From assembly GCA_018340375.1 (NCBI GenBank), contig JAFFJZ010000004.1, positions 45,114,001 to 45,178,000 of the forward strand: a stretch of DNA of 64,000 bases. Reading direction: 5' to 3'. Within the stretch, counting starts at the first letter, position 1; each line of letters starts with the position of its first letter. Source of the stretch: Gonatopus flavifemur. Lineage: Eukaryota > Arthropoda > Insecta > Hymenoptera > Dryinidae. A program made the position numbers and the translations under genes. The notes beneath the pieces are model-generated. The model was not told the DNA's origin, searched no databases, and saw nothing but the letters and a program-made list of their open reading frames with translations. This document shows positions 1 to 11,010 of this stretch, piece by piece.

Positions 1-2373
1 TAATGACCTAACATCTTCGGAATCACTAGAAAATCTTTTGACGAAGCCGAGATTTCTCGGCGCAGTACCACAAGCTCTCACAGAATGCTCAGAAAAATCC
101 AATTCATCATTTATAGTTACACCAAGATCAACATAAGATTGAACAGTATTCAATGTAACATTTGCAATCTTGTGGAAGAATATGAGAGGATTCCTTGACC
201 GCGAGATTCTCATTACACAGCATTTTTCTAAATTCAGATGCAGAGAATTACGGGTGCACCAAGAATCTAATCTCGATAATACTGACTGTAAGTGATGAAC
301 ATCCGCAAGACATTTTATGTTCTTGAAGATTTTTAGATCATCAGCAGATAACAGGAAATCACAATCATTGAGAACCTGCCCAATGTCATTTATGAATAGC
401 GAAAATAAGAGTGGACCAAGGTGGGATCCCTGGGGCACTCCCAAAGAAGGTATAATCGGTTCAGAAAAACAGTTCCGAACTTTTACCATCTGCACCCGAT
501 CAGTTAAGTAACTCTGGAATCAAAGTTTCAGATTACCAGATATTCCAAAGCTACTCAACTCAGATAGAAGAACGCTGTGAGATACAGTATCAAACGCTTT
601 ACTGAAATCAGTGTAAATAACATCAACTTGTGAGTGATTCTCCAGCGCAATGGCGGTGTAATCACAGAAAGCAGCCAAATTCGTAGTAGTAGACCTCATT
701 GACATGGAACCATGTTGTTCCGGGATGATAAGAGGAGACAACAAAGGAGTAATCTTGTCAACAACCACGCGCTCAAAAATCTTGGACATAACATTTAAAA
801 TACTTATAGGTCTATAATTCTCAGCATCCAGTTTATTACCATGCTTCAAAATGGGAGAGATCAGGCTCGTTTTCAATTCAGCAGGGAAACATCCGGAAGA
901 AAGAGATTTATTAAAGATAATCCAAAGCGGTCGAGAAAGAATAAATTTGCAAAACTTGAACAGCAACGGCGGAAGGCCATCAAATCCTGGGCCCTTGCTC
1001 GTATCTAACGAATCAAGAACAGAGTAGATCTCTCCTATGGTAATAGCCAAATCAGAAAGCATGTTAAATGACATATCATGTCTAGAATGGTTAACATTAA
1101 CCGAGTTATGTGAAGCAAAGACCGATGAAAAGTGATCAGCAAAACGGTTAGCCATTCCAGCTGCAGAGTCAGCAACTACATCATTTAACATGGCAGTACT
1201 AGGTAAGTCATTGAATGAACGCTTACTGTTAACAAAGTTCCAAAGAGATTTAACATCCTCTTGAATATTAGTCTCAACTTGGCGAATGTGATTCGAATAA
1301 CAAGCCCGAGCTCGTGATTTACATTGAGCACGCAAGAAAGAGAACGCTAAATAATCGCCGCGACTATAAGACGATTTGTAAATCATATGGGCAACTTTCT
1401 TTCTTCTAAATCATTTTTTGAGCTCAGGCGTGAACCAAGGAGGATAAATAGATCTTCTGATCAATGTTTTCGGAACGTACAATTCAATAGCCACAGAAAG
1501 TTGATCATACAAAAAACTAATAGCAGTATTATTTACATCCATGCATTTTAACTCGAAATCCCAATCAGTTTGATTCGAATGCTGCCGTATAGAGGAAAAA
1601 TCAGCCAATTTATAATTATACCGGTACGTGTCGGTACAAGACAAAGATCTCAATGAAAGAGAATACAATCTAATTTCAATAGGGGGATGATGAGCATCAC
1701 AATGTAGGAGGTAATCAACCGGACTAATAGTTTCAACATACTCATCGGTGGTGGAAATCAAGTCCAGCATACCATTGAAATCATTGTAAATATGGTTTTT
1801 TTGATATAAACCAAAGTAGTTGAAATATTGAATCAAAATCTCCACCGAAGACCTTTCATTCAGTGTCACACCAGGACGAAACGATGCCGTTAGAGAAGAG
1901 TCGTCATTGCGCCAAACCACATGCGGAAGATTGTAGTCACCGAAGGGGAAAATTGAAGAATCATAATCCTGACACAGTACCTCCGCCAGAGAAACACAAT
2001 GTTCAAGGTAAAGAGATGATGATGAGGCAGGGGGGAAGTAACTTGCTCTAATAAGAACAGACTTCGAATCAAACTGTAACTTGACAAGAATATTTTCCAC
2101 GCTAGTAGGCGGCAAATCAACCAATGCACTATTCAAATACTTTTTGACCGCAATCAGCACACCACCTCCTCGAGAAAAAACACTGGTGCGCCTGCTCCTG
2201 TCCAACCGATACAAGACATAATCATTAAAGGACGATTCTTCATCAGATATGTTATCCGTTAACCAGGTTTCAGAGAAGATAATGACATCATACGTAGAAG
2301 TAAGAGATGAAAGTGAAATTTGCAAATCTTGAAGTTCAGTACGAAGACCACGAACATTCTGATAGTATATCAA
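1..2373 (-). pseudogene. ORF2 (endonuclease-reverse transcriptase) of non-LTR copy A, two TGA stops, cut by window edge
   Basis: The N-terminal 260 or so residues form an exonuclease-endonuclease-phosphatase domain: YYQNVRGL, the catalytic Glu in FSETWLT, FGDYNLP, and a CDAHHPP variant of the usual SDHH block. The reverse transcriptase follows (GPGFDGLPP, NYRPISIL, IYTDFSKAFDTVSHS, GVPQGSHLGPLLFS, SADDLKIF). The frame is continuous except for TGA at 1411-1413, between the two domains, and TGA at 520-522, where the related family C has Trp. The second TGA is also present in copy B. The aspartate pair of the RT active site is kept, but the preceding residue is Ser rather than the Phe of copy B. 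Confidence 0.88.
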
Positions 2374-2381
2374 AGGGTGAG

Positions 2382-3205
2382 TTATAGGTTTTTTTTCTGG
2401 GGCACAGTACGCGTGTCAACAATCGTTGGCAATCCATTTGTATACTTGATTGTTTCGTTGGTATCACCACCATCGATCAGATTCTTGAGTTCCGCACGTA
2501 ACGTGGTTAGATAATTTCTTTCTTGAACAGTTCGATCATGATAAATTTTAAACGGTCCATTGTGATTAGATTTACGTTTCAAGATATTTATAACATCCTG
2601 AGACGATGGAAAAGAAACACAAATAGGTCTGTGTTTGTTCGCAACCTTTTTACCGATTCTATGCAACCTAATATTATCATGAGCGGAAGGATTAATATTT
2701 CGGAGTAGTGTTTTCATCTCCGCTGCATCATTTTGCTGTTGATTGTCCGGCGTCTCATCAATACCAACAATAATAATATTGCGAGATCGCTTCTGTCGCT
2801 CGTTGACTTCATGAATAATCGTTTCAAGATCACGAGAATCGCGGTCTTGTTTTGAAACGTCGAGTTTGTTCTCAACTTCAGTCGATCTCGCAGTGAGGGG
2901 AAGAATAGTTTGACTAAGAGAAACTATTCTGTCCTCGTAAACCCGAGCCATTTCATCACGAAATTTCGAAAATTCTTCATGGATGAGCTCCTTTATATTC
3001 ACCAGCAGAGACGAGTCTTCTGGCAAAGATGAATCAATTTGATGTGAAGAAGCATCTGAACAATCGATGAGTTGTTGACACTCCACGGATGATTACATCT
3101 GTGCACACATCCTGGACGCGAATGAATATTACACGTATGACAGCTCACAGGATGAGAGACAGGTTTAGTACAACCTTTACAGATTTTCTTATCTTGTTGT
3201 GACAT
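2382..3205 (-). pseudogene. ORF1 (gag-like RNA-binding protein) of non-LTR copy A, frameshifted
   Basis: ORF1 of this element class makes the nucleic-acid-binding protein that packages element RNA. The start chosen is the ATG at 3203-3205, which opens a Cys/His-rich segment (CKGC, then CHTC and HSRPGC), resembling the PHD-like finger found in some arthropod ORF1 proteins. A frame change near 3090 separates this from the main 234-codon open frame ending at 2382. The main frame holds a charged, probably coiled-coil part and then an RRM-like region (RNIIIVGIDE, then RPICVSFPS). Copy C encodes a related C-terminal half (RPLYVTVPS, then PVKISLDRT). The stop is about 8 bases before the ORF2 frame opens, a typical spacing. 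Confidence 0.75.
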
Positions 3206-3576
3206 TTTAAATATATGAAAAGATCGAAACGTAGAGCAGATGATAATCACTGGCACTAGTAACACACAACACACATACACGAGTAATGGTCTGTTTACAG
3301 TTTTCGTATCACACAACGAAGCGGCAATGTAAGTGACACTACGTATGTTAGGCTACTGTATCCGTGAGACGAAACTTTTGGACAAATGATGATTTTAAAT
3401 CAGTAAAAACTCGGAAGATAAGGCACAAACCGGGAAGTGAAATACTACACGAGATGCACAGTAAAAAACACTATACCGAGCAAACTGAATAGCAGTTAAA
3501 TAGACACTATTAAAAGCAACGGATGAGAAAATTATCGGAGCAGCAAATGCACGTCAAACTCGCATGGCGTCTTGTT

Positions 3577-4026
3577 ATTTTCGAATATTCTCGGACAAAT
3601 TCGATTATTCTCAGCATCTTCGATCATTCTCGAATATTCTGGGGTAACTTTGCACATTTCCGATATTTTCGATCATTCTTGAATATTCTCGGACAAATTT
3701 GATTGTTTCCGACATCCTTGATAATATCGAACATTTCCGGATCAAGTTGCTTATTTTCGACATTCTTGATAATTCTCGAACATTTTCGGATAAATTCGCT
3801 TATTTTGGACATTTCCGATAATTCTCAACCATTTTCGGATAACTTCGCTCCATTCCGGTATTTTCGATAATTCTTGGATATTATCGGGCAAATTTGATTG
3901 TTTCTGACATCCTTGATAATTCTCGAACATTCTCTGATGAATTCGCTTATTTTCGACATTGTCGATAATTCTCAAACATTTTCGGATAACTTCGCTCCTT
4001 CCCGATATTTTCGATAATTTTTGAAA
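3577..4026. repeat. 49-bp satellite array, block 1
   Basis: The block consists of degenerate tandem units built on motifs such as ATTCTCGGACAAATT, TTTTCGACATTCTTGAT and ACATTTTCGGATAACTT. Monomers are 49 bp and are best arranged as trimers of 147 bp, which is clearest in block 3. The minus strand reads open over long stretches because 147 is divisible by three. Copy A abuts its left side and copy C interrupts its right side; the array resumes at 15753 with the continuing motif. Confidence 0.9.
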
Positions 4027-4723
4027 ATTTTTATCAGATTATGAGGCATCGAGAACACCTACCCTGTCATCTTTACTGAGCGAGGAAGGTGATTCTGAGT
4101 TGTTATCAAACATTCGCGCGCTCTTCAACAGTGAAATTTCTGTTTCAAAAGTTCAATCAGATCATTTTACCACTAGGATTGATGAACTGTCGTCCACAGT
4201 TCCTAATTCGAATGCAAGAGTTTCTACGCTCGAAGCTAGGAGATCTGACAGCAATCATCTTCCAACGATTTCATGCGATGAAGAAGAGTTTTTCAGTGAA
4301 CTGGAGGATTGGTGGAGCCGATCATTCAATATGCTTATGTTCAATGTCCCTGAGAACGCTTCATCGGGGTCCCCTGATACTGCCGTGGTCAAAAATGTCA
4401 TATCTGTAATTGAACCTGACTCCTGTGATGGTATACAGATTTGTCGCGTAGGCAGACTCGTTAAAAATGAAATTCGTCCCTTGTATGTGACTGTTCCGTC
4501 TAGTCGTACGCCTTTGGATATTATCAGGAGGAGATCCGCCTACAGGGGTCCGGTGAAGATTTCTCTTGACCGAACTCTTCGTCAACGAGATCACTTGAAC
4601 AGTCTTCGGGATCGTCTGGAAGACCTAAACGATCCATCTGAGACAATTAGATATCTGAATGGTGTACCAAAAATTGTTCCATTGAATGTAACTCGTCACT
4701 CGTCATCACAAACAAACATGTAA
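4027..4723 (+). pseudogene. ORF1 of non-LTR copy C, 5' truncated
   Basis: The frame is open to the truncation point, so no true start codon is visible. The protein has a helix-rich charged N-terminal part and a C-terminal half resembling ORF1 of copy A (FNMLMFNVPENA, RPLYVTVPSS, RGPVKISLDRT, ETIRYLNGVPKIV). The zinc-finger start seen in copy A is missing because of truncation. It ends 11 bases before the ATG of ORF2. Confidence 0.75.
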
Positions 4724-5656
4724 CTTGCACTTCAATGTACTATCAAAATGTCCGTGGCCTCTGCACTAAACCTAATGCGCTTCGTTGTGCAGTGGCAGCT
4801 TCTGTCGATCGCTACAACATCATCATTCTCTCGGAAACTTGGTTGTCCGATAAAATTCCATCTTCGGAAATCGGCTTGCAGGGTTACACTGTATACAGGA
4901 AGGATAGATCCCTACTAACTAGTCGTTGCGAGAGAGGAGGAGGAGTTTTGATAGCGATAAAGAATGACTTTCCTAGTTCTGAATAATCCAACGTGCATTC
5001 AAATGTCGAGCATTCGTTCATGAAGGCGAGATTGGGTTTCTCGGAATCGATTCTTGGAGCCGTCTACATTCCACCAACATCGTCTGAGCATCTTCATGAA
5101 GATCATTGTAAGAGTATGGAGGTTATTCTGAGTGCCAATCAGGATCTCTCTTTTTATCTTTATGGAGATCAAGCCTACCACATGCTTCTTGGCGTTTGAC
5201 TTGTGCAAATCTATCATGTGACATAATGCCTGGTGTAACATTTAATGAAGTGCAATCGATACAAATTATCTGTGAATATTTTGATGTCTCTGATTCATTT
5301 TTGAAGAGTGATATTTGTAATGCCTTTGGTGGTATGCTGGATCTGTTGTTTACAAATGACATTCCTGTAGTTACAATGTTACCTGCTGAATCTCTTCTTG
5401 CCGGTGATAAGTATCATCCGCCTCTTGTTTCCATAATGGATAAGGTCTCAATTAATTATCTTCCTCGTAATCATATTTTCCATTATAATTGCAATTCGGG
5501 TGATCATACCGCGATTCGAAATTTTCTTGATCAAATTTCTTGGGACTCATTACTCAGTGGTTTGACTGTAGATGACGCGGTTGAGTGTTTGTATGAGATT
5601 ATAAACTATGCGGTCGATTTGTACGTTCCTAAATGTTATTCCCGCGATTCTAAGTA

Positions 5657-7229
5657 GGGGAGAGCGGGGCAAGACGACCCACTTAAGCTCAAACAGGTGG
5701 CTATGACGCAATTTTCAATCAAATTCACTGCAAATTGGTATAATGTTCGTCAGAAGCAACAACTACAATATTGTCATGTCGATGTCCTAAGAAAGTACAT
5801 ATATTGGCTGAAATTAGGGGGAGTAAGAGTCTATCAAATGGATCATCTTGCCCCATACCTGGGGTAAGATGAATCACGAGACGAGGCAAGATGACCCAGA
5901 AGATAATATTGAGAAATCAAATGACAATACGTGGTTATATCTGTACAACAAATAATATATTTCAGAATTTGAACAGATTTTATTCTCTAAATGATCAAAA
6001 TGATCACAAAAGTAATTTATTTTTCACCGTTGAATACGCTATCGTACTGAAACATGATTTCTACAATTAAAGATTTTCTCAGCGTATTCTTTCAATAACT
6101 GCCTCTCACAGGATGTTATATTTTTCACTCAGTGGTCAATTATTGAAGAGTAAATGAAAAACGTAACTTTTATATATTCGAAATAACTATCACCAGCAAA
6201 CATACTTAGGAAAAATTGAATATTCTGATAATCACGAATAAAATATAAAATATTATTTACTTTTCTACAAATTATATTTACTGAAAAGTGAACCATTTTT
6301 AACTGAACACCACGCGTATTTAAGGGCACTCGAGTGTATACCACAAGTTTTTCCTCTTCCAACCCATTCTTTAAGAGGACAGAATAATATGTTGGAAAAG
6401 CATGCATGATGAACCGCTTGAGCTCCCTTAAGTGGAATCTACATTGTTCGAAATTTCTGCATGAAACTTCCATGACATATCATGAAAGCAATTTTCATTC
6501 ACGTAATTGAAACATTGCTTGAAATTTCAATTACATGTAGATGAAATTAGAGTTACTGAACCATACAGATTGGATGATATACTATAGCAAAGACTGAAAA
6601 TTCATTCACATGTGATTGAATTTTCCATCTAATCACTAGAAATTGAACATTTCATTTGGAACTGTGATTGAGGAATGAATGAATTTTCAAGGAACAACGT
6701 ACGTTATGGTCTTATGGTTTATACTAATTCAGAGGTCATCATAACCACAAATTCTTTATTCGTGCGTAAGAATACCAAAACACTCGGATTTTCCTCCATG
6801 TACACACGAGTAAGATGAATAAGATGAAAGTTTCACGGACATATGATAATGTGCAAAATGATACCATTTTGCGATATGGTTCATTTTGCCTTCCACATAG
6901 TGGTTCATCTTGCCCCAATAGGTCAGTTGTTGGTTAAGTGATTTTGATTTTTCCTCACACAAATAACTTTAATCGAGAAAAGTATTATGAATTACCTGAT
7001 GCTGTCGAGAATAGAACGGGATATTAGAATCATCCAATTATAAATTTACATCAAAGATATAATGTCCACAGTGAACAAGGAAATTTAGATCAAACCGACA
7101 ATTTACTGGAACTACGTTGATATACAACTGACAAATTGCTAATTTCGTGTTGAACCACCAGAGGGCATCAGTGCCTTGGCATATTCAACAATTGGATCGC
7201 CCCGCGGTTCATCTCACCCCGGCCTCCCC
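5657..7229. mobile_element. TA-flanked TIR element, copy 1 (1,573 bp, non-autonomous)
   Basis: It is inserted in ORF2 of copy C with TA duplicated (5655-5656 and 7230-7231). Removing it restores the reading K-Y-P-R-W. Ends are imperfect inverted repeats of about 27 bp beginning GGGGAG, with a core like GGGGCAAGATGAACC. The same core recurs inside the element (about 5850-5895 and 6890-6920), which suggests subterminal protein-binding sites. Copy 2 (54400-61948) is the same element in the other orientation. No transposase is recognisable. Two short minus-strand frames (6129-6473 and 6756-6962) are conserved in copy 2. TA target and end structure suggest the Tc1/mariner/pogo superfamily, by inference. 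Confidence 0.8.
6129..6473 (-). CDS. Small conserved ORF of unknown function in the TA-flanked TIR element
   Basis: This 114-codon frame starts MEVSCRNFEQCRF and contains FPTYYSVL, VVYTRVPLNTRGVQL and HFSVNIICRKVNNI. The second copy of the element encodes the same protein over about 78 residues (55226-55459), with substitutions but no frame break. The element has no recognisable transposase, so this is its longest shared frame. I recognise no domain. Shared descent of the DNA could explain the conservation without translation; a comparison of synonymous and non-synonymous changes across many copies would settle it. Confidence 0.3.
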   Translation of the reverse strand: MEVSCRNFEQCRFHLRELKRFIMHAFPTYYSVLLKNGLEEEKLVVYTRVPLNTRGVQLKMVHFSVNIICRKVNNILYFIRDYQNIQFFLSMFAGDSYFEYIKVTFFIYSSIIDH

Positions 7230-8000
7230 TACCCTAGATGGTTTTCGAAACAGTTGATCGATCTGATACGTGCCAAGAAAAATGCACATCGTGTGTATAA
7301 AAACCCTAATTTGATACAAGATTATCACGTTTTTTCTAGTTTGCGTGCTCAATGTAAAAATTCAGTGCATAACTGTTATATTGATTATGTTCGGTTAACG
7401 GAATTGCAAATTCCTCATAATATCAAAGGCTTTTGGAATTAGGTCAATTCTCGGCGATCCGATATTGATATTCCAAACGACATGGTTGAGGGTGGAATCT
7501 CAGTTACTTCTGGGCGTGAGATTGCTGATCTGTTTGCTGCTCACTTTGAATCTGTTCATGTTTCTCACAATGATCTGGTTCCTAATTTGGTATCCAATGT
7601 TAGTGTGGACATCTCTGATCTCCATATAAACATTGGAGAGGTGCTTATGGGGATCAACTCATTGGTTATAAATAAAGGTGCTCGTGATGATGGTATTCTC
7701 CCCCTGTTTCTAAAATCTTGTAGCCATATACTATCACGACCACTGTGGTTGATCTTCAACGCCTCCTCATCTTCTGGTTGTTTTCCTTCTCGCTGGAAAA
7801 ATAGTTTGATCTCACCTATTTTCAAGGCTGGCTGCGAATCAGATGTGAGGAATTATAGGCCGATATCCATGATAAGTGTAATTCCAAAACTATTTGAACG
7901 CCTGGTAACTGTTAAGATATCTCCACTGTTTTCTGGCATCATTTCGGATATGCAACACCGTTTTGTTCCTGGTCGGTCAACTAGTACCAACTTCTCTATT

Positions 8001-8160
8001 TACTGTAACTTTGTATCGAGAGTTTCGGATGATAACGGTCAGGTAGATGTAGTGTATACGGATTTCACAAAAGCCTTTGATACTGTAACTTTGTATCAAG
8101 AGTTTTGGATGGTAACGGTCAGGTAGATGTAGTGTATACGGATTTCACGAAAGCCTTTGA
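8001..8160 (+). repeat. 80-bp tandem duplication over the RT motif A region of copy C
   Basis: The 80 bases from 8001 (starting TACTGTAACTTTGTATC) recur from 8081 with a few substitutions. Each unit carries VVYTDFTKAFDT. As 80 is not a multiple of three, the duplication shifts frame and leads into a stop. The few differences between units indicate that the duplication is not very recent. Confidence 0.85.
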
Positions 8161-8356
8161 TACTGTTGATCATAATATCCTTTTATCTAAATTATATCAA
8201 CTTGGTTCCCGTGGAAATAGTTTTAATTGGATGAGGAGCTATCTTATGAATAGAACTCAGACTGTTAAGATTAAGAATTCCATCTCGAGGTGTAATAGTG
8301 TACAATCAGATGTTCACATTTAAGCCCACTGCTATTTCCTCCTTTTATTAATGATA

Positions 8357-9679
8357 CGAGGTGTGTTCAAAAAGTAAGGTGACTTTGTATTTTCAAGAAA
8401 AAATATTTATTTATTCATCAATATTTATGTTGTCCCCTTCAAAGTAATCCCCCTCAGATACAATACACTTATGCCAACGGTTTTTCCAATCCTCAAAGCA
8501 CTTCTCATAAGCACTTTTCGGTATAGCCTTGAGCTCTTCCAGCGATGCAGTCTTTATCTCTTCAATCGTTGCAAATCTCCGTCCTTTCATAGGTCTCTTT
8601 AGTTTTGGGAACAAGAAAAAGTCACATGGGGCCAAATCCGGTGAATATGGTGGCTGAGGGATGATTGTGGTGTTGTTTTTGGCCAAAAAATCTCTCACAA
8701 GCGAAGATGAGTGAGCAGGGGCATTATCGTGATGCAAAAGCCATGAATTATGTTTCCACAATTCTGGACGTTTCCTTCGTATTGCTTCTCGCAAACGGCG
8801 CATAACTTCAAGATAATACTGTTTATTGACCGTACGACCATATGGTAAGAACTCCTGATGCACCACGCCATGGTAATCGAAGAAAACAGTGAGCAAAACT
8901 TTGACATTTGATCGAACTTGGCGTGCTTTTTTCGGTCTTGGCTCATCTGGGGTCTTCCATTGGGACGATTGGACTTTGGTTTCGACATCATAACCATATA
9001 CCCATGATTCGTCACCAGTTATGACCCTTTTGAGTGAATCTGGGTCGTCGTTGACGTCATTCAACAGTTCTTGAGCGATGCTCATGCGACGGTTCTTTTG
9101 GTCAAAATTTAGCAATTTCGGAACAAACTTCGCTGACACACGTCTCATGCCCAAAACGTTAGAAAAAAATTTCATGGCACGAGCCAAGCGATAAACCAAC
9201 ATCCTCAGCAACTTCTCTAATAGTGATTCGACGATTTTCCAAAACAATTTTCTTCACTGCTTGAACGTTTTCATCAGTTGTTGACGTGCTTGGGCGTCCA
9301 GAGCGAGGCTCGTCATTGGCATCTTCCCGGCCATCTTGGAAGAGTTTGTACCACTTGTAAACATTTTTTTTACTCAGAACAGTTTCACCGTATGCTACTG
9401 TCAAGATTTTAAGTGTTTCGGAGCACTTTATTTTATTATTTACACAAAATTTGATGCAAATCCTTTGATCCATATTTTTCGATAGCAAGAAATCGCCGAG
9501 CACGCAAAACACTTATAACCTTCACGCCTCTCACAACCAAACAGAAACTGCTATACACTTGAAACTTGGTCCAGATGTTCGGGAAGAGTGTGCCAACATA
9601 ACAAAACAAAAAAATCGATAATCGAAAGTACGTTGCCCGCGAAATTTGAAAAGTCACCTTACTTTTCGAACACACCTCG
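8357..9679 (-). mobile_element. Mariner (DD34D) transposon, 1,323 bp
   Basis: TA duplications at 8355-8356 and 9680-9681 flank 29-bp inverted repeats starting CGAGGTGTGTTC with one mismatch. It is inserted in the RT of copy C between FIND and IG. The transposase lies on the minus strand and fills most of the element, as usual for a mariner of about 1.3 kb. Confidence 0.95.
8411..9473 (-). pseudogene. Mariner transposase, one-base frameshift
   Basis: This is a DDE/D cut-and-paste transposase acting on the element ends. The start is the ATG at 9471-9473 (MDQRICIKF). An N-terminal paired helix-turn-helix region is followed by the catalytic blocks TGDESW, HHDNAPAH and YSPDLAPCDFF. There are 34 residues between the second and third aspartates, the DD34D signature. 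The frame breaks after CHEIF, in a run of seven T (coding strand) around 9163-9170, and continues as SNVLGMRR in the next frame. One T too many explains the break. All three aspartates remain, so a single base, real or from sequencing, separates this copy from an intact gene of about 350 codons. Confidence 0.92.
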
Positions 9680-10075
9680 TATTGGTGACAATTTTAAACA
9701 TGTTAAGTTTTTACTTTTCGTGGATGATTTGAAATCCTTCATGAAAATCTCTTCATATGCTGATGTCATCGCGTTGCAGTCAGATTCACATAGGTTAGAA
9801 TCATGGTGTTCCTTGAATAAGCTGCAACTGAATACGGCGAAATGTAAAGTCATGAGACTGTCGCGCAAGACGCAATCGGTCATGTTCTCATATGAATTGA
9901 ATGGTCCTAGCTTGGAGATTGTGCTGAGTATGCATGCTTTAGGAATTACAATTGATTCTAAATTCAATTTCACTATGCATTATCAAAATATTGTTACCAC
10001 GGCTATGAAGCAGCTTGGATTCTTGAAGCGTATGTGTAAAGATTCCAAAGAACCCTCAGCACTGATAACGCTATG

Positions 10076-11010
10076 TGTTTAGGATTTTGGAGAGGAGAGC
10101 CTTCACATTTTAATATGTATAAATGTAAAGCTTCTGTTTGGAGGCATTGGTGTAAGGTATATCGATATATGTGTATGATGATATTTATGTGTAATTGTCA
10201 GGTGATATGTACTTAGATCCGGCTTTGCATCCGGGTTCAATGCTCGGACGGTCACCTGACTTTTGGCAGTTGACAGAGGGGGTCTGGCTTTTGCGAATTA
10301 TCGCTTTGAAAATTAGTCTTCGCGCAGCACTCAACACAGGAGCAATATCTCATGCGTTCAATCGATGATCAGTCCCTTACTCTCGTTACGTGTATAATTC
10401 TCGACTTCCAAAGTCTTGCGCTCAATCCTTCGAATCTATTGGCCCGATGCTGGCTAGCTCCTTCTGAGAAGCTTGTCGGGGATACTTTGATCTCTTTTTT
10501 CGTGAAGCGTGTTATTTTCTTGAGTGCACGGCTCTCATAGTTCTTTCGACTGCTACGTGCTGTTTGCGCTTCGCAACGTGTTCGTGCGATAGGGATATCC
10601 TTAGTTCAAGTAGTAAACTCATTAGTTTGTAATCGAGTGTGAATGACGTTTGAACGGTCGTGGATATCCTTTGATGCTATAGAGTCCTAAGTTTCCCTGT
10701 AAAGAACGATATGTTCGTCTCTGAGTGAGTGTGCCTCTCGAGCGTTGGCTCACGACAACGTCGATTCTCTTGTATTGTTATAATCAACGACATATTTTGA
10801 ATTGTATCTTAGTTCTGAGCAACGTTGTAATTGCTACTCTTTTTCCTTAATCAGGCGTCTGCCGTGTGGCTCTATCTGGGCAATCATTGAGAGTTTGTTT
10901 TATTAAAGTTTTTTGTTGATTAATTTTGATGTGGGTCCTTCAGATCGATTGATCCACTCCAATTCATTCACAAAATCCTTTTCTTAATCACATAGTTCGA
11001 GTCCTCTCTA
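10076..11010. mobile_element. Probable solo LTR (935 bp)
   Basis: The insertion interrupts the C-terminal RT region of copy C with a 5-bp duplication CTATG (10071-10075 and 11011-11015). Removing it restores the reading I-T-L-C-N-T-L-V-R-P. It begins TGTTTAGG and ends CTCTCTA. A TATTAAAG-like signal near 10900 with T-rich sequence after it fits an LTR R/U5 region on the plus strand. No coding sequence is recognisable. A 5-bp duplication and TG start fit an LTR, but the TA end is not the usual CA, so another element class is possible. Confidence 0.55.

Larger units (their letters stand above)
1..3572 (-). mobile_element. Non-LTR retrotransposon copy A (Jockey/CR1-like), runs off left edge
   Basis: This minus-strand element has a 5' leader (about 3206-3572), an ORF1 with a zinc-finger start, and an ORF2 with apurinic-like endonuclease followed by reverse transcriptase. 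Its 3' end lies outside the window. Its 5' end abuts the 49-bp satellite near 3577. ORF order, the endonuclease opening (YYQNVRGL), and the RT blocks KAFDTV and ADDL place it with Jockey-superfamily elements; the exact clade is inference. It is nearly identical to copy B (16076-18441), which lies in the opposite orientation. Copy A keeps the endonuclease that copy B has lost. Confidence 0.9.

Noticed and set aside
3577..4026. CRISPR-like regular repeats
   Set aside because: Units are directly adjacent and degenerate with no unique spacers, and the context is eukaryotic.
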